Assembly: GCA_024275975.1 (NCBI GenBank)
Contig: JAJRYC010000090.1
Location: forward strand, 54,030 to 118,029
Reading direction: 5' to 3'
Source: Nitrospirota bacterium
Lineage (GTDB): Bacteria; Nitrospirota; Thermodesulfovibrionia; Thermodesulfovibrionales; UBA6898
DNA length: 64,000 bases
A program made the translations under genes and the position numbers. Below the pieces are notes generated by a model, which did no database searches, had not been told where the DNA came from, and was given only the letters and a program-made list of their open reading frames with translations. Position 1 is the stretch's first letter. Every line of letters starts with the position of its first letter. This document shows, piece after piece, positions 62,155 to 64,000 of this stretch.

Positions 62155-63803
62155 ATGAATTTAAAAATAATTAATGATTATAAATACTCATGGAATACTG
62201 AAAAAGTAGATGATATAAATATATATTTCAAGGGTTTATTCTGGTATGAAAATAAGTGTTTTCGCGATGCCCAGGCTTGCCAAATATTAGCTAAGATACT
62301 TAATATAAAAAATCCGGACCGTTCTACCTCTTTACCCGTAAAGGACATTATTGAAAAAAACGTATTAAAACTACGTGGTCATTTTTCATTTATTATTGAT
62401 GGAAAAGATTTTGTTTTGGCCGCTGTAGATAAAATCCGCTCATATCCTATCTTTTACAGCAAACAAGGCAATACCCTTTTTATTTCAAATTCAGCACCAA
62501 AACTTCAGACGGAGGCTGGCTTGTATGATAAAGATGGGACATCTTTTATAGAATTTGAGATGGCAGGATATGTTACGGGTAGCAATACACTTTTTAGAGA
62601 CCTTTTCAGCTTCAAGCTGGCGAATTTCTCCTGTTCGATAAGGAACAATCAAATTTAGAAGTAGTTCGTTACTATAGGTACTTGCCGGATAAAATATTTG
62701 AGGAAACTGAGGGAGAACTGCTGGATGAGCTGCATAAAACAACGGTAAAGATTTTTTCTGAAATGGTTGAAACATTAGATGGGAGACCGGTATGGATACC
62801 TTTGAGTGGAGGATTGGATTCAAGGCTTGTGCTTGCCATGCTGCGAGAGCTTAAATATGATAATCTTTCAACTTTTTCATATGGTATTCCCGGATACTGG
62901 GAGATAGAACAGGCCAAAAGAATTGTAGAAGCTTTAAAAGTTAAATGGCATTATATTCCATACGAGCCCAAAAAAATCAAGCAACTATTTCATACGACTG
63001 AAAGAGGAAACTATTTTCATTTTGCTTCAGGTTTGAGTTCGGTCCCCTTTTTGAACGATTTTTATGCATTGTGGCTAATGAGGAAAGCCAAGCTTATTTC
63101 AGGTGACGCTGTTATTATTAATGGTCAAAGTGGAGATTACTTAACGGGTGGGCATATTCCCCGTGTGATCAGAGAAGTAGATGAAAATACGCTTACTACA
63201 GACCTGTTAACAAAAGCTGTAATTGATAAACATTTTTCTCTTTGGCTTAATTTAAAGACAGAAGAAAATCTTTCAATTATCATCACGAAGATACTCAATT
63301 CATTGCAATTACTTCCTGGTTCGAAATTGTCTAAAAATGATTTCTCACAATATTTTGAGCTGCATGAGTGGCAGGAAAGACAATCTAAATATGTGGTGAA
63401 TGGACAGAGGGTATATGATTGGTTCGGTTATGATTGGAGACTTCCCCTCTGGAGTGATGAGTTAATGGTTTTTTGGGCGAGGATAGATTGGAGGAGAAAA
63501 TACGCTCAGACATTACATAAACAATATTTAAATCAATATAACATTGCGGGTGTTTTTAATATAGCATCACTACCTCAGCCTCCTTATATGCCATATTTTG
63601 TTAAACCATTAAATAAAATACTTTCTGTTATATACAGAATTTCACCACAACATGCGGATTTATATAATCAAAAGTATCTGAAATATTTCATGTCATATGC
63701 ACCTTTTTATCCTCAGAAAAATTACCTTGAATATCTTAAAGATTCACAATGGCACAGAAGTTGTGTTTCATATTTTGCAAGAGATATCATTGAGAACCTA
63801 TAG
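62155..63803 (+). pseudogene. Asparagine-synthetase-like gene split by a single-base frameshift
   Basis: Two frames encode one protein. The first (62155-62658) covers a glutaminase-like N-terminal domain (GHFSFIIDGKDFVLAAVDKI). The second (ATG 62682) covers the PP-loop synthetase domain with WIPLSGGLDSRLVLAML, FSYGIPGYWEIEQAK and NGQSGDYLTGGHI. If one T is added to the run at 62602-62607, the frame reads LFQLQAGEFLLFDKEQ and runs straight into YLPDKIFEE, restoring a 549-residue protein. The catalytic N-terminal Cys2 of true AsnB is absent (starts MNLK), so it probably uses ammonia or acts in glycan amidation. A homopolymer deletion suggests sequencing error or a recent mutation. Confidence 0.82.
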
Positions 63804-63824
63804 AATTAGTGAAGGAGTACAAGT

Positions 63825-63876
63825 TGGTAGTAATAGCCAACATTTTTGTTCCTCATTCTAATCATTTAGCAGGGTT
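63825..63876 (+). pseudogene. Interrupted start of an open reading frame, cut by an insertion element
   Basis: TTG 63825, with GAAGGAG before it, begins VVIANIFVPHSNHLAG, which looks like the start of a glycosyltransferase (hydrophobic strand then PxxxH). The frame then runs into the insertion sequence left end and stops at a TGA near 63895. It may be the first part of a gene disrupted by the element; the rest should continue beyond the element outside the window. Confidence 0.4.
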
Positions 63877-63894
63877 CCATGGGCTTGCCCGTGG
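63877..63894 (+). mobile_element. Left-end hairpin of an IS200/IS605-type element
   Basis: CCATGGGC, TT, GCCCGTGG form a near-perfect hairpin (one T:G pair) about 40 bases before the tnpA start. IS200/IS605 elements have no terminal inverted repeats but carry such subterminal hairpins that TnpA recognises. The exact left boundary cannot be fixed from one end. Confidence 0.7.
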
Positions 63895-63933
63895 GTGAAT
63901 GCCGCCGGAGATATTTTGGTATACTTATGAATT

Positions 63934-64000
63934 GTGGAAAACAGATTATCAGGACACAGCGTATATCGGACAGAGTACCATGTAGTGTGGATACCAAAAT
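63934..64000 (+). CDS. tnpA: IS200/IS605-family transposase TnpA, cut by right edge
   Basis: From GTG 63934 the frame encodes ENRLSGHSVYRTEYHVVWIPK, the typical N-terminus of Y1-type HUH transposases of the IS200/IS605 family (compare H(S/A)V(Y/F)RxxYHxVWxPK). The HUH motif and catalytic Tyr lie beyond the window. The hairpin upstream supports an intact element. Confidence 0.85.
   Translation, partial: MENRLSGHSVYRTEYHVVWIPK

Overview
The window is a chromosomal segment of an uncultured Gram-negative bacterium able to fix nitrogen. A Nitrospirota (Thermodesulfovibrionia-like) or deltaproteobacterial host is my best guess. It rests on general traits only: the division-cluster order, a tandem DUF507 pair beside rpsR, frequent TTG/GTG starts, a NifA/sigma-54-type nifB promoter, an EPS-associated MarR-type regulator and many short dispersed intergenic repeats. 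No rRNA, tRNA or CRISPR array was seen.

Layout. (1) 1-3342, minus strand: rpsF-ssb-rpsR, two DUF507 genes and a GAF-GAF-GGDEF diguanylate cyclase cut by the left edge. (2) 3343-6905, plus: a NifA-type upstream site and a near-perfect sigma-54 promoter drive nifB-modABC, coupling FeMo-cofactor synthesis to molybdate uptake. (3) 6915-11814: a hybrid sensor kinase, a degenerate HesA/MoeB-like protein, bioB and an acylphosphatase. (4) 11948-29895: a full dcw cluster (mraZ, rsmH, ftsL, ftsI, murE, murF, mraY, murD, ftsW, murG, murC, murB, ddl, ftsQ, ftsA, ftsZ), mostly with overlapping genes, opened by a sigma-70 promoter and closed by a terminator. (5) 30690-41074: an exopolysaccharide assembly operon (FecR-domain protein, Wza-like lipoprotein, Wzc-like BY-kinase, TPR protein, membrane J-domain protein, O-antigen ligase/polymerase, DUF192 protein, PHP phosphatase, NusG-like antiterminator). 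(6) 41075-48112: a patchwork of short heptad repeats holding cysC, two small single-helix membrane proteins, toxin-antitoxin-like pairs, an EPS regulator and its broken copy on either side of a WbpP-type epimerase. (7) 48169-63803: an AT-richer pseudaminic-acid-type nonulosonate island (pseB, pseC, methylase, NeuB-like synthase, pseF, a pseG-pseH fusion, formyltransferase, deacetylase, pseI) followed by transferase-like genes, an ABC exporter and an asparagine-synthetase-like gene. (8) 63825-64000: the start of an open reading frame interrupted by the left end of an IS200/IS605-type element.

The most unexpected signal is a set of five in-frame TAA/TAG codons inside otherwise well-conserved genes: rpsR, the sensor kinase, the acylphosphatase, pseG and a transferase-like gene. 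In each, the family-typical sequence resumes in the same frame immediately after the stop. All five could be Gln codons changed by C to T, and none is TGA. TAA and TAG are also the normal terminators of many genes here, so this is not a simple genetic-code reassignment. Consensus errors, recent mutations or programmed readthrough remain open. One single-base frameshift also splits the asparagine-synthetase-like gene.
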